The notes under the pieces: model-generated
Databases searched by the model: none
What the model saw: the letters and a program-made list of their open reading frames with translations, nothing else
Told to the model about the DNA's origin: nothing
Part shown: positions 19,996 to 29,361 of the stretch, piece after piece
Layout: each line of letters begins with the position of its first letter
Position numbering within the stretch: position 1 is the first letter of the stretch
Position numbers and translations under genes: made by a program
NCBI RefSeq assembly: GCF_004684085.1
Contig: NZ_SRHZ01000051.1
Span: 1 to 64,000 of the forward strand
DNA length: 64,000 bases
Reading direction: 5' to 3'
Source: Stenotrophomonas maltophilia
Lineage (GTDB): Bacteria > Pseudomonadota > Gammaproteobacteria > Xanthomonadales > Xanthomonadaceae

Positions 19996-20784
19996 TTACA
20001 GCGACAGCGCGCCCTTCAGGGCCGCAGCCTTCACCACAGTACCAAGCGGCGAGCGGGTACCTTTCAGTGCTCGCTCCGTCAAGAACTGCTGCTGACTCTC
20101 AAGCGCCGAAATCTGTCGATCGTACATTTTGATCTGCGTTTCCCAAGAGGCGAAACCCGCATTCATATAGGAATCGGACACCTGAGCATTGGCCATTGTC
20201 TCGGTCATTCCGCCCTCGGTTGATGTCAGATCTCGAATATTCTTGATCTTGTCGAGAACAGAGCGCATCTGCGGCAAAGTTTGCTGGACGACGGTAATCG
20301 TCTCGTTATATTTCTTGTTTTCGATCATCTGGATCGCCGCACAGATCTGCTTCTGCTGCGCGGCAATGTCGCCCTTCGGGTTCAGCTTCATCGCCGAAAG
20401 CAGATCACCGATGCCCCCGATAACGCCAAGGCCACAGCGCTCGGCCACATTCCAATCTTCCTCGACAGGGGTCAGCTTGATGCCACCCGGCATATTGGGA
20501 GCGGCGATGATCTGCTGGAACTTTGCCAGCTTCTGCGCCCAGTTCTGTGTCGTCTCGATGAATCGCTGAGCCTGGGTGCCGTACTCGGCAAACGCCTCGG
20601 CCTGCGACGCAAGGGTATTGACTTCGGTCATCGTGCCATTGAAGAGATTCATGCCGATCTCAACAACTGGAAGTGTGTAGGCCTGAACCGGAACAGCCAT
20701 CATTCCGGCCAATGACAGCGCCAGCATCGTGTTCCTGACGCCGGTGGTAGCACTCGATGCTTTTTTGATACGAATGACGGCCAT
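19996..20784 (-). CDS. virB5: T4SS minor pilus protein VirB5
   Basis: A 262-residue secreted protein. GGAGAAG before the ATG at 20784 gives MAVIRIKKASSATT, a hydrophobic stretch LALSLAGMMAVPVQA and cleavage near residue 35. The mature part is alpha-helical (TEVNTLASQAEAFAEYG; YDRQISALESQQQFLTERAL), like VirB5/TraC proteins at the pilus tip. An ATG at 20841 overlapping the virB4 stop (ATGA) is an alternative start. Its place between virB4 and virB6 confirms the assignment. Confidence 0.88.
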   Translation of the reverse strand: MAVIRIKKASSATTGVRNTMLALSLAGMMAVPVQAYTLPVVEIGMNLFNGTMTEVNTLASQAEAFAEYGTQAQRFIETTQNWAQKLAKFQQIIAAPNMPGGIKLTPVEEDWNVAERCGLGVIGGIGDLLSAMKLNPKGDIAAQQKQICAAIQMIENKKYNETITVVQQTLPQMRSVLDKIKNIRDLTSTEGGMTETMANAQVSDSYMNAGFASWETQIKMYDRQISALESQQQFLTERALKGTRSPLGTVVKAAALKGALSL

Positions 20785-20837
20785 GTTCTTCTCCATCGAA
20801 TTCAAGGAATTCACGCTTTTCACACCGTCAGCAGCAC

Positions 20838-23282
20838 TCATGCCGCCACCTCACTATTGTTCGCTGACTTCCCCGAACCCTTCCGGTTCTTGTAAAAATC
20901 TTCCAGCCATTGCTCGGGCGTGAGTTCGTCCACGGTGATCCGGTTGCGTACCGCTGCCGTCTGCAACACACGATGCATGACATCGATGTTGTCGGTCGAG
21001 GCCGAGATCACCGACAGGATGTCGTCCATGCCGCGCAGGTTGAGCTGACAAACACTGGACGCATGGCCCTGCTTGACCAGGAAGCAGCGTGAGCGCTCGT
21101 CCAGGGCGGTAACCACCTTGAACTCAGCCTCGGTCAGCTTCAGGCCATCCATGTAGTCACTCTTGCTGGCATTCGGGTTCGGCAGCAGGATCAGCGTCGC
21201 CGTCTGCTCGATCAGGGCGGCGGAGATATCACTCTTCAGTGCATCTTCCGGGCTCTGCGTTGCGAAGATGCCGAGACCATTCTGCTTACGGATGGTCTTC
21301 TGCTTGTTCTTCGCGAATTCCTTCAGGCCACCCTCGCCGTCAAGGATCTTCCAGAACTCGTCCATCACATAGATCAAGGGACGACCGTCGATCAGCGACT
21401 CGAGACGGTGCAGCAGGTAATTGATCACCGGCACGCGCACTTCTGGGTTGTCGATGATGTCGGTATAATCGAAACCGATGATGTTGGCCTTGCTCAGGTC
21501 AACGGTATCCACGGGATTGTCGAACACCCAGCCCAGCGAATTGCCCGAGGTCCAGCGGCGCATGCGCGCGTAGAGGCCATCGTCACCCATGTTGGGCAGG
21601 CTCTTCTGGAAATTGGTCATGCTGCGCAGATGCATCGGAGTATCAAGCATGCTCTCCACCGCGCGATAGATGTCTTCTTCCTCGCGGGCGCTGTACTCAC
21701 GCTTGCCGGCCAGCACCTTGATCAGGTCGGCCAGGAACTGCACGTTGGCTTCGTTGTTCTCGCACTGGAACGGGTTGAAGCCGGTCGGCGCGCCGTTCTC
21801 CAGGGCCAGATAGTTGCCCCCGCAGGCACGCACGAAGATCTCCGCGCCGCGATCCTTGTCGAAGAAGAAGATGGTCGGCGACGGCTCGTACTTCTGCACC
21901 TGGCTGAGCAGGAAGTTGATCAGCGCGGTCTTACCCGTACCGGACTTGCCGATCACCATGGTGTTGGCGATCGCCTTCTCACCCAGCGAGTTTTCCGACG
22001 GGTGGGTCGCGTGGAAATTGAAGTAGTACGGCTGGCCGTTGGTGGTCTGCAGCGTGGTGACGCAGTCGCCCCACGGGTTGTTGTGCTGCTTGCCGGTGGC
22101 GAAGTTGTGTAATGGCGACAAGCCCAGGAAATTCAGCGAGCTGACATTGGCCAGGCGTGTGCGATAGCGCCAGTTACCCGGCAGCTGCGAGTAGAAGGAC
22201 GAGGTAACCGCCAGGTCTTCCTTGGTCGACACAAAACCGGCATTGGAGAGCTCGGCGCGGGTCGAGGCGACGTTCTGCGAGAGCTTGGCCTGCGTGTCGC
22301 CGTAGACCGCCATGATGAAGTGGTACTCACCCAGCACAAAGTTGCCCGACGACAGCTGATCCATGGCCTGATCGAGCTCGACGATCTGGCTGACCGCCTT
22401 GTCGCCGGAGGAGATCATCATGCCCTTGGTGCGGTCGAGAACCTTCAGCGCATCCTGGCGCCCCATTGGGCTGAACGAGTGGGTGATGACGTACTCATAA
22501 TCCAGGTACTTCAGGCCGTTGAGGATGCCCGGGTAGGTCCCCTCGGCATACTCCTTGATGTTCAGAATGGCGCCGTAGTGATTGGCACCATTGGGAGTAT
22601 TGATCGCGAAATCGCCGGTCTTGGCCGAGAACATGTGGCGGCTGACAGGCAGGTAATCCTTGATCGGCGCCGACAGCACCGGCACCGGCTCGTCGATACG
22701 GTTGATCAGGTAACCGAACAGCTCCAGCGTTTCCGAGAACACCACACCGTTCTTGGCTTCGTACATGCCCAGACGATAGGGCGCGTAGTCGCGGATCACG
22801 GCCTCGACGTTGCCGGCGAGCTCCATCAGCTTCTCGACCGCCTGCTCCTGCTCTGCGCGCAGTTTTTCCACGTTCGCCGACTTTTCGACGAAGCGCTTAC
22901 CCGCCACCACCGGGCGGTAGATCATGGTCAGGTACAGCTCGTTCTGCATGATGCGCTGCGAGGACAGCATGCCCATGTACTGGTCGGACACGTCCTGATT
23001 GAAGCGCTGCCTGTAGTTGCTCTTGCCCTTCAGTGTGCGGCGGCGACGGATGTCGTGCACCCAGAAGGCAACGTTGACGAAGTCGGGAGCGCGCAGCGTC
23101 TGCAGCAGGCGGTTGAACGTGTTGTGGCGATGCTCGAGCTCCCACTCCTCGCGGCCGACGAACGGCAGCCCTTCCAGATGCCAGGTCAGCAGGTAGTCGC
23201 CGCCCGTGGTCTTGACCACGTTCGGGGCAACATGCGACGACAACGGGATGAACTCACTGATGGAGGTGTCAGGGCTGAACAT
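20838..23282 (-). CDS. virB4: T4SS ATPase VirB4
   Basis: The largest T4SS ATPase, 814 residues, with the CagE/TrbE/VirB N-terminal domain and a C-terminal RecA-like domain. Walker A is GKSGTGKT at 445-452; Walker B is around LIYVMDEFWKIL; a later GIFATQSPEDALKS is typical of the family. It energises pilus biogenesis and substrate transfer at the inner membrane. The start follows virB3 by 81 bases, a larger gap than elsewhere in the operon. Confidence 0.96.
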   Translation of the reverse strand: MFSPDTSISEFIPLSSHVAPNVVKTTGGDYLLTWHLEGLPFVGREEWELEHRHNTFNRLLQTLRAPDFVNVAFWVHDIRRRRTLKGKSNYRQRFNQDVSDQYMGMLSSQRIMQNELYLTMIYRPVVAGKRFVEKSANVEKLRAEQEQAVEKLMELAGNVEAVIRDYAPYRLGMYEAKNGVVFSETLELFGYLINRIDEPVPVLSAPIKDYLPVSRHMFSAKTGDFAINTPNGANHYGAILNIKEYAEGTYPGILNGLKYLDYEYVITHSFSPMGRQDALKVLDRTKGMMISSGDKAVSQIVELDQAMDQLSSGNFVLGEYHFIMAVYGDTQAKLSQNVASTRAELSNAGFVSTKEDLAVTSSFYSQLPGNWRYRTRLANVSSLNFLGLSPLHNFATGKQHNNPWGDCVTTLQTTNGQPYYFNFHATHPSENSLGEKAIANTMVIGKSGTGKTALINFLLSQVQKYEPSPTIFFFDKDRGAEIFVRACGGNYLALENGAPTGFNPFQCENNEANVQFLADLIKVLAGKREYSAREEEDIYRAVESMLDTPMHLRSMTNFQKSLPNMGDDGLYARMRRWTSGNSLGWVFDNPVDTVDLSKANIIGFDYTDIIDNPEVRVPVINYLLHRLESLIDGRPLIYVMDEFWKILDGEGGLKEFAKNKQKTIRKQNGLGIFATQSPEDALKSDISAALIEQTATLILLPNPNASKSDYMDGLKLTEAEFKVVTALDERSRCFLVKQGHASSVCQLNLRGMDDILSVISASTDNIDVMHRVLQTAAVRNRITVDELTPEQWLEDFYKNRKGSGKSANNSEVAA

Positions 23283-23363
23283 ACGACTGCTTCCAAAGAG
23301 GTACTGCCAAGGAGTTTCAAGAGACCTGGCGGGCGCGGGCGCCCGCCAGGCCGGATCCGGACC

Positions 23364-23672
23364 TCAATCCATTCGGGCCGGCTTGTTGCGGTAATGGTTG
23401 GGGTTGAACACCCACATGCCATCGTGTTCCGGCACATTGCGCACCTTCAGCTTGAACATCAGGCGCAGGCCCAGCAGCCGGAAGATCATTTCGTCACGCT
23501 TGGCCATGTGCCGCATGATGAAGATCGCCACCGGAATGGTGAGCAGGAACCAGAAATTCGTGTACACGCTGAGCAGCAACAGCCCGCCCGCCACCATGAA
23601 AAATGGCAGGTAGGGCACGCCCAGGAACATCGCTGGGCGCGTGCAACCGCGGAACAGGACGTTCTTATGCAC
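23364..23672 (-). CDS. virB3: T4SS protein VirB3
   Basis: A 102-residue protein with two adjacent membrane helices (about residues 16-52: MFLGVPYLPFFMVAGGLLLL and FWFLLTIPVAIFIM) and the VirB3 beginning LFRGCTRPAMFLGVP. It associates with VirB4 at the inner membrane. Its start overlaps the end of virB2 by 8 bases. Confidence 0.93.
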   Translation of the reverse strand: MHKNVLFRGCTRPAMFLGVPYLPFFMVAGGLLLLSVYTNFWFLLTIPVAIFIMRHMAKRDEMIFRLLGLRLMFKLKVRNVPEHDGMWVFNPNHYRNKPARMD

Positions 23673-24072
23673 TGTAGTACTGGATCGCGTTGTTGATCAG
23701 GTAGTACGTCGTGCCACCGCCGGTGCACTTGCCGTCGCTGCCCTCGCCCAGCAGCATGCGCGCGATCTGGCCAGCGGCACCGATCAGAACACCACCGATC
23801 AGGATCGGCGCGACGTCACCGATGCGCTTGTGCGCAAAAGCGATCTGGTAGCCGGCGAAGATCACCGCAATAGTCACCACGGCGATCGACGCCATGTTCA
23901 GCAGGCCATTGATGTTGGAGAAGAAACCGCAGACCTTCTTGTCGGTACCGCCGAAGTCGGTGTTGTTGGCGAACACCTGCGGGGCAAACAGTGCGCCAAC
24001 GAAGAGGGTGGCCATCAGCAGGGTCTTCAGCGTGCGCTGGGCCTGGACGAGGTCGAGATTGGATCGCTTCAT
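23665..24072 (-). CDS. virB2: T4SS pilin VirB2
   Basis: A 135-residue pro-pilin: long signal peptide (basic start, TLLMATLFVGALFAPQVFA, cleavage near 35) and two hydrophobic helices (MASIAVVTIAVIFAGYQIAF and IGDVAPILIGGVLIGAAGQI) joined by a short basic loop, the conserved VirB2 fold. ATG at 24072 follows AAGGAAAT. The C-terminus after the second helix (DGKCTGGGTTYYLINNA) is longer than in Agrobacterium VirB2. Confidence 0.93.
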   Translation of the reverse strand: MKRSNLDLVQAQRTLKTLLMATLFVGALFAPQVFANNTDFGGTDKKVCGFFSNINGLLNMASIAVVTIAVIFAGYQIAFAHKRIGDVAPILIGGVLIGAAGQIARMLLGEGSDGKCTGGGTTYYLINNAIQYYSA

Positions 24073-24145
24073 GGATTGATTTCCTTGTTGATGGACTAAC
24101 ACAACTGAATCGACCAGCCGGGGGACTGGCCGTACCACGACTTCG

Positions 24146-25129
24146 TCAGAACACGAAGGCCGCATCCCCTGCGGGAATCTGCTGAACCGGCGCGGTCTGC
24201 GCCGGTGAGTTGTACGGATTGGCACCACCGGCTACAGGCTGGTTACGCTCGCTCCAAGGCCGCAGCATCACGGGGCCCTCGTTGCCGGCGCCAGCGGCAC
24301 CGGGCAGTTGCTGCGGCATGGCCATTGCCTGCGCGACACCCTGCTGAGGCAACTGCTGCGGCATGCCAGCGGCCTGTTGCTGCGGATAGGCGGCTCCTTG
24401 GGCCGGCTGTGCCTGTGGCTGCATCATGCGGTCCACCGAGCCCAGCACCACCTTGGACAGTGCCTGGTCGGCGATGTTCAGCAGGCTGCCCCGCGCCATC
24501 GCACCCGTGGACGGATAGACGACATAGGCGCGAGCCGGGTCTTCCGTCGGCACGTACACCGGGCCACTCGACTGTGCAACGATGCGCGCCTGCGCCGGAG
24601 AGGCCAGCTGCGGATGATGTTCGACCTTCACGCTGCGGCGTTCGCCGCGGCTGACGACCTCGATCGGCGCCACGCCATTGCTGGCAAGCTGCTGCCCGCG
24701 GCGCATCGAGTCATAGACCTTCTGCACGTAGCCGTGGCGGAACCCTGTCTCGAAATTGCCCGAGTAGTAGCAGCTGAACGATTTGCCCCAGTCGCCGCCG
24801 GAGCGCTTGTAGCATTCGGCGAGGATGCGCGAACCCGCCTGCAGGTTCGGGCACTGCTGGAATGCCTTCTCGTAGGAATCCAGCCCATACTTGCCCAGGT
24901 TGTAGCGGTTGACCTGAGCCAGGCCGATGGAGAAGTTGTAGCCCTTCTCCTCCAGCATGCGCACAGTAGCGAGCGCCTCATCCAAGGCCTTCGGCTGGCG
25001 TGCCAGCGCACCGCCGACCACGCCGATGGCATAGGGATTGCGTGACGACTCGACGTTGATGACATGCTGCATCACGTCCATCGACACCGCCATCTCCGGG
25101 CACGCCATCATTTCCAGTCCTGGCAGCAT
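24146..25129 (-). CDS. virB1: T4SS lytic transglycosylase VirB1
   Basis: A 327-residue protein with an SLT lysozyme-like domain at 10-150: NVESSRNPYAIG contains catalytic Glu27, and FSIGLAQVNRYNLGKYGL and CYKRSGGDWGKSFSCYYSGN follow. It opens the murein layer for the secretion channel. The rest is a Gln/Pro/Ala-rich tail (residues about 240-327). No classical signal peptide is visible at this start. It begins 3 bases after virB11 ends, so the two are co-translated. Confidence 0.93.
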   Translation of the reverse strand: MLPGLEMMACPEMAVSMDVMQHVINVESSRNPYAIGVVGGALARQPKALDEALATVRMLEEKGYNFSIGLAQVNRYNLGKYGLDSYEKAFQQCPNLQAGSRILAECYKRSGGDWGKSFSCYYSGNFETGFRHGYVQKVYDSMRRGQQLASNGVAPIEVVSRGERRSVKVEHHPQLASPAQARIVAQSSGPVYVPTEDPARAYVVYPSTGAMARGSLLNIADQALSKVVLGSVDRMMQPQAQPAQGAAYPQQQAAGMPQQLPQQGVAQAMAMPQQLPGAAGAGNEGPVMLRPWSERNQPVAGGANPYNSPAQTAPVQQIPAGDAAFVF

Positions 25130-25132
25130 CCT

Positions 25133-26176
25133 TCAGCCCTCCTGCCCCTGGGCGCGCCCAGGATTGAAATCGATACCGGTGATGTAGCGCGAACCAGCGT
25201 GCGCCTTGATATGCACAACGATGTCGATGGTCATCATCAACAGGCGCTTGATCACGTTGAATTCCAGGCCAGAACCCTCGGTGGAGGCCTTTACCATCAG
25301 GGCCAGCTGGTCCCACGTCTGCTCTGGGCTGCCCGCATGGCAGCTGGTGATCGAACCTGGATGGCCGGACGCGCAGTTGCGGATGAAGTAGAACGCTTCA
25401 TCGCCGCGCAGCTCGGCGAGGATGATGCGCTCAGGCTTCATGCGCAGGCACGCTTCCATGCAGCTCTTTGCACTGACATTGCTCGTGCTCTGCCCACCCT
25501 TGGAATACAGCAGGTGCACCACATTGGGTTGGGTCAGAAACAGTTCGCGCGCATCCTCGATCGTGACCAGGCGCTCACTGTCCGGGATATGATTGACCAA
25601 CGCTTTCATGAAGGTGGTCTTGCCGCTACCGGTTGCACCGGATACCACGATGTTCTTGCGGTACATCACCGCGCGACGGAAGAACTCGGCGTACTCGCGC
25701 GACTGCCGCAGTTCCAGCAGCTCACGATCCTGTTCGCTGATGCTGCCATCGCTTTCCAGGATCTGGTTGAAGAAGCCGTCTTCGTGATACTGGCTGAGCG
25801 ACTTCGTGTGCTTGGACGGCAACCGGATGGTGATCGACACCTTGCCCGCGTCACAGGCCGGCGGAATCACGAACTGGGCACGCTGGCCAGTGGGGAATGT
25901 GAGTGAAACGACCGGGTCTGCATCGGTGATGCGCTGACCAGTGTTGCTTTCGTTCACCACTGCGGTGCAGAACTGCCGGGCCCGTTCGAAGGTCAGGCCC
26001 GGCACATCCACCCGCTGCCACCCCGCCCGGGTTTCCAGGTACAGCTCACCGGGACGGTTGATGCAGATTTCCGTCACCTCCGGCGAGGTCATGTACTCGG
26101 CAATGCCCAGCACTTCGTACTGATAGCGCAGGAAATCGCTGGAGACGAGGGCGAGGGGTGACACTTCGGCGTCCAT
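25133..26176 (-). CDS. virB11: T4SS ATPase VirB11
   Basis: A 347-residue hexameric ATPase of the secretion-ATPase superfamily. Walker A GATGSGKT lies at 180-187; the Asp box TIEDARELFL and the His box GHPGSITSCHAGS follow, with Walker B near RIILAELRGDEAF. VirB11 switches the apparatus between pilus assembly and substrate transfer. In order and size it matches X-T4SS members. Confidence 0.96.
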   Translation of the reverse strand: MDAEVSPLALVSSDFLRYQYEVLGIAEYMTSPEVTEICINRPGELYLETRAGWQRVDVPGLTFERARQFCTAVVNESNTGQRITDADPVVSLTFPTGQRAQFVIPPACDAGKVSITIRLPSKHTKSLSQYHEDGFFNQILESDGSISEQDRELLELRQSREYAEFFRRAVMYRKNIVVSGATGSGKTTFMKALVNHIPDSERLVTIEDARELFLTQPNVVHLLYSKGGQSTSNVSAKSCMEACLRMKPERIILAELRGDEAFYFIRNCASGHPGSITSCHAGSPEQTWDQLALMVKASTEGSGLEFNVIKRLLMMTIDIVVHIKAHAGSRYITGIDFNPGRAQGQEG

Positions 26177-26190
26177 GATCGTTCGTTGGG

Positions 26191-27444
26191 TTACCGGCGG
26201 GGGTTCAGCACATTGGTGAAGTCGACGTCCTTGGCGACGTAGACATTCACGATCGTGCCCTGGTTGATAGTCACCGTCGGAGGACGACGGTTGCTGCTGA
26301 GTGCCTCATTGGCCAGTCGCTCCATGGTGCGTGCGGTAGCACTCTCATAGGGCGACTGCACCGTCATGCCGTTGTTGGCAATGGTGGTCGTCTCCGGACC
26401 GTGCTCTGCAGCGGCGTACTTGAAGGCGTCGGAGATCAGGCTGATCATCAGCGCCGAGGCGATACGACTGCCCCAGTGCGCACTGTATTGACCCGGATGC
26501 CCGGCACCGCCCAGTTGATCCACGCCCGGGCTGGACATCGCGACATCGATGCCATTGGGGGTGGTGATGCGATCCCAGATTACCTCCACACGCTTGCCCA
26601 TCGGACCACCGCCGTAGGCACCATAGATCTTGGAGCCCTTGGGCAGCAGCAGGTTGCGGCCGTTGATCGAGTAAACCGGCTCGGTCAGCAGGCACGAGGT
26701 ATAGCCGGCGAGATCGGTGATGATGCGGGTTTCCAGCACGCACCGCAGGTAGGTGCCGCGCACCAGCAGCGCATCCGGGCTCTGGATGTAGGTGGCACTG
26801 GAAACGTCTTCCACATCGGGCCCACGGCGGATCTTCTGCTGCCCCTGCTGGTTGGGCATCATGTTCGCAAGCAGCGCCTGGCGGGTCTGCTCGTCGATCG
26901 CACTGCGCTGCGGCTGCGCGCGATTGCCTGCCGCAAGTGCGGCATCATCCACGCCAGCCATCCGGCGCTCGACCAGCGTCGGCCCACGGGGCTCCATGGC
27001 TTCCGGCCGGGATGCGATGGGCACCAGCTTTGGACCTTCGTCCTGCGACATCGGCGGAAGCATTGGAATCGGCTCGGCAGCCGTCGGCGGCGCCTGCGGA
27101 GGCGGCGCAACGTCCGGCAGTGTCGGCGTGCTGGCACGTGCGACATCCGGCACCTTCTGCGCGGCGTCATCACCATCCTGGCCCTTGCGGAACAGCAGGA
27201 AGCCCATTGCCATCAGCAGCAGCACGATGCCGCCGAGGAACAGAAGCGCCTTGCGGTTCAACCGCTGTTCCTCGGCCGAGCGCAGCTGCGGCGCGGCCGC
27301 GTCCAGATCCGGCGCCGGCTCGGCCTGGGCCGTGCCGAAGTACGGGTTCGACTGCGTGTCCGGGGTGCCCTGCGCGCCGTACGGACTCTGGCTCTCGTCG
27401 CGTCCGTTGTTCGGGTCGTTTCCGGGAGTGTTCTGCTGGCTCAT
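26191..27444 (-). CDS. virB10: T4SS core-complex protein VirB10
   Basis: A 417-residue protein spanning both membranes: cytosolic N-terminus (1-64), one TM helix at 65-85, a Pro-rich periplasmic stretch (105-150), and the C-terminal beta-barrel domain (about 215-417) with RCVLETRIITDLAGYTSC and LLLPKGSKIYGAYGG, typical of VirB10/TrbI. It forms the outer-membrane cap with VirB7 and VirB9. The start overlaps the virB9 stop as ATGA. Confidence 0.95.
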   Translation of the reverse strand: MSQQNTPGNDPNNGRDESQSPYGAQGTPDTQSNPYFGTAQAEPAPDLDAAAPQLRSAEEQRLNRKALLFLGGIVLLLMAMGFLLFRKGQDGDDAAQKVPDVARASTPTLPDVAPPPQAPPTAAEPIPMLPPMSQDEGPKLVPIASRPEAMEPRGPTLVERRMAGVDDAALAAGNRAQPQRSAIDEQTRQALLANMMPNQQGQQKIRRGPDVEDVSSATYIQSPDALLVRGTYLRCVLETRIITDLAGYTSCLLTEPVYSINGRNLLLPKGSKIYGAYGGGPMGKRVEVIWDRITTPNGIDVAMSSPGVDQLGGAGHPGQYSAHWGSRIASALMISLISDAFKYAAAEHGPETTTIANNGMTVQSPYESATARTMERLANEALSSNRRPPTVTINQGTIVNVYVAKDVDFTNVLNPRR

Positions 27445-28220
27445 TTCTTCACGTTCCTTCGCAGGCCGACGACGAAGTCGCCGTGGCGGATGACCAGGTA
27501 CGGGTGCGTCCCGTGCACGATCAGCGTATTGCCTTCAACCGTGGTGTTGACCACGAAGTCTTCACCGTATTCCGTTTCGCGACCGAAAACCGCCGGGAAG
27601 ATGCCGGTCTTGTACTCCGGCGAATTCGGCAGCTTCAGGTAGGTGAAACGACCATCGTCATAGGCGTTGACCGGGATCAGCCACCCCATCTTCTTCGCCT
27701 TGCTGGTCGAATAGGAGTAGTTGAAGTTGTACTGGCGGTCCTTGGCCAGTTCAGAGCTCAACAATGGCTTGGCCTCTTCCTCGACCGCTTCCTGGGCGAC
27801 GCCGAACACGGTGTCGTTCGGATAGACGAAGGCGATCTTGTACTGCACGCCTGCACGACGCGCCTGTTCCAGCTGCCGCCAGTCTGTGGCCACCACCTTC
27901 AGCTCGAAGATGTAGGAATGAGTCTCGGTGCGCACCATCATGTTGGTGTCGACGTCGACGTTCTTCGGCTTGATATAGAACACGTTCTCGCGACGGGTCA
28001 GCTCCCAGCCGCTGCTGAAGCCGGTGCTGTAGTCGAGGATCTTCTCGTTCGGGCTCAACTCGATCTGGGTGGTCAGGCCCAGGCCGGTGCGAACCGGATA
28101 GATGCGGTCCTTCTCGTACTCGTAATGGTCCACGGCCTGCGCCATCGCCGTTGCTGAAAACAGCAGCGACAGCATCGACAGCAGCGCCAGCGCGCTTCCC
28201 CTGATATTTCGACTACTCAT
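27441..28220 (-). CDS. virB9: T4SS core-complex protein VirB9
   Basis: A 259-residue periplasmic protein: signal peptide (ALALLSMLSLLFSATAMAQA, cleavage near residue 28), N-terminal domain with VRTGLGLTTQIELSPNEKI, and the C-terminal VirB9/CagX domain (YNFNYSYS, LPVNAYDDGRFTYLKL-like segment, VVNTTVEGNTLIVHGT) that binds VirB7. The length matches the family. It overlaps both neighbours by ATGA, indicating tightly coupled translation of virB8-9-10. Confidence 0.95.
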   Translation of the reverse strand: MSSRNIRGSALALLSMLSLLFSATAMAQAVDHYEYEKDRIYPVRTGLGLTTQIELSPNEKILDYSTGFSSGWELTRRENVFYIKPKNVDVDTNMMVRTETHSYIFELKVVATDWRQLEQARRAGVQYKIAFVYPNDTVFGVAQEAVEEEAKPLLSSELAKDRQYNFNYSYSTSKAKKMGWLIPVNAYDDGRFTYLKLPNSPEYKTGIFPAVFGRETEYGEDFVVNTTVEGNTLIVHGTHPYLVIRHGDFVVGLRRNVKK

Positions 28221-29272
28221 CGGTTGCTTGCTCCATCAGCAGTTCCGGTGGAATTGTTCTGCGCCGGCCTCATGGCCGGCTGTCCGGGCATGGCTTGCCC
28301 CGGCATTACTTGCCCCTGCACCGGCTGACCCGGCATGGGTTGCCCCTGTACGGGCTGACCCGGCACCGGCTGGCCCGGCACCTGGCCGTTGACCGGAGCC
28401 GCGACCGGCTGGCCGGTGGCCGGATCGATCATCGTGGCCGCGGCTGGGTTGTTGGGATCGTAGGCCCCCTGGGCCTGCTGCGCGGCCTGTGCAGCCTGCT
28501 GCGCCTGCGCCTGCATGGCGCCGTCATCCGGCACCGGGACGCCACGGGAATAATCGTTGTCGACGCGATACTCGGTGACCTGGAAGGCCAGCGGATTGAG
28601 GATGCGGTCCTGCTCGGACAGCGCCAGATTCTGGTTGTAACCGAAGCGCATCGTCACCAGCTGGTTGTCCAGATAGGTGGCAACGCCAGTGCGCTTGTCC
28701 AACAAGCTGCGCTGGATGCGCACCGACGCACCGCGGAAGCTGCCATTCGCCTCGGCGCCCAGCGGCGTGATGCTGAGGATCTTGACCCGGATGGCGCGCT
28801 CGCGGCCATACATGACGAACGGATTCTGCGGGTTGTTGCCGGCATAGCGGACACGCATGGACTGCGCGACCGGATCGGTGGACATCACGAACACCAGTTC
28901 CCAATCGCGCAGACCCATCACCGCCGAGTCGTACGACTCGCGTGCCAGCACGTACTGGGCGACGTTGCTGCGATTGATCGCTTCATTGCTGGTGATCGTC
29001 TCGCCCTGGAAGGTACCGCTCAGCCGCGCGACGGTGGCGGTACCGGTATAGGCATCGGCCATCACCAGGAACGGCACCTTCTCCTTCAGCGGCAGCATGT
29101 AGTAGTAGCCACCCGCCAGTGCGAGCGACATCAGCAGCGAGCCCGTGGCGACCCACCAGGCACGGCGCTCGCTGCGACGCGCCATATCGGCCACGGTGAT
29201 CTCGTAGCTGACCGCCTTGGCGACCGACTGCTCGACCTTGGGACTGTTGCCGGGATCCTTCTTGCGGAACAT
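28217..29272 (-). CDS. virB8: T4SS inner-membrane protein VirB8 with C-terminal PGQ-repeat tail
   Basis: A 351-residue bitopic protein: cytosolic N-terminus, TM at about 41-60, and periplasmic VirB8 domain to about 240 (GNNPQNPFVMYGRERAIRVKILS; LDKRTGVATYLDNQLVTMRF). Unusually, residues 250-335 are a Gln/Ala-rich linker followed by tandem PGQPV/PGQPM/VQGQ units (297-332). Agrobacterium VirB8 (237 residues) ends where the tail starts. VirB8 scaffolds the inner-membrane complex; the tail would reach into the periplasm. Confidence 0.95.
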   Translation of the reverse strand: MFRKKDPGNSPKVEQSVAKAVSYEITVADMARRSERRAWWVATGSLLMSLALAGGYYYMLPLKEKVPFLVMADAYTGTATVARLSGTFQGETITSNEAINRSNVAQYVLARESYDSAVMGLRDWELVFVMSTDPVAQSMRVRYAGNNPQNPFVMYGRERAIRVKILSITPLGAEANGSFRGASVRIQRSLLDKRTGVATYLDNQLVTMRFGYNQNLALSEQDRILNPLAFQVTEYRVDNDYSRGVPVPDDGAMQAQAQQAAQAAQQAQGAYDPNNPAAATMIDPATGQPVAAPVNGQVPGQPVPGQPVQGQPMPGQPVQGQVMPGQAMPGQPAMRPAQNNSTGTADGASNR

Positions 29273-29361
29273 GGATTCTTCCGTACTGCTGAAACATCAA
29301 TGGGCGTGGAGCCCCTGCGACAGGCGCGGGGAGCGGCACGTTCGATGATTTCGATGTGGAC

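Noticed and set aside
28217-28380. PGQ repeats in virB8 taken as a DNA-level repeat element
   Set aside because: They are in frame and part of the protein tail; no sign of an independent element.
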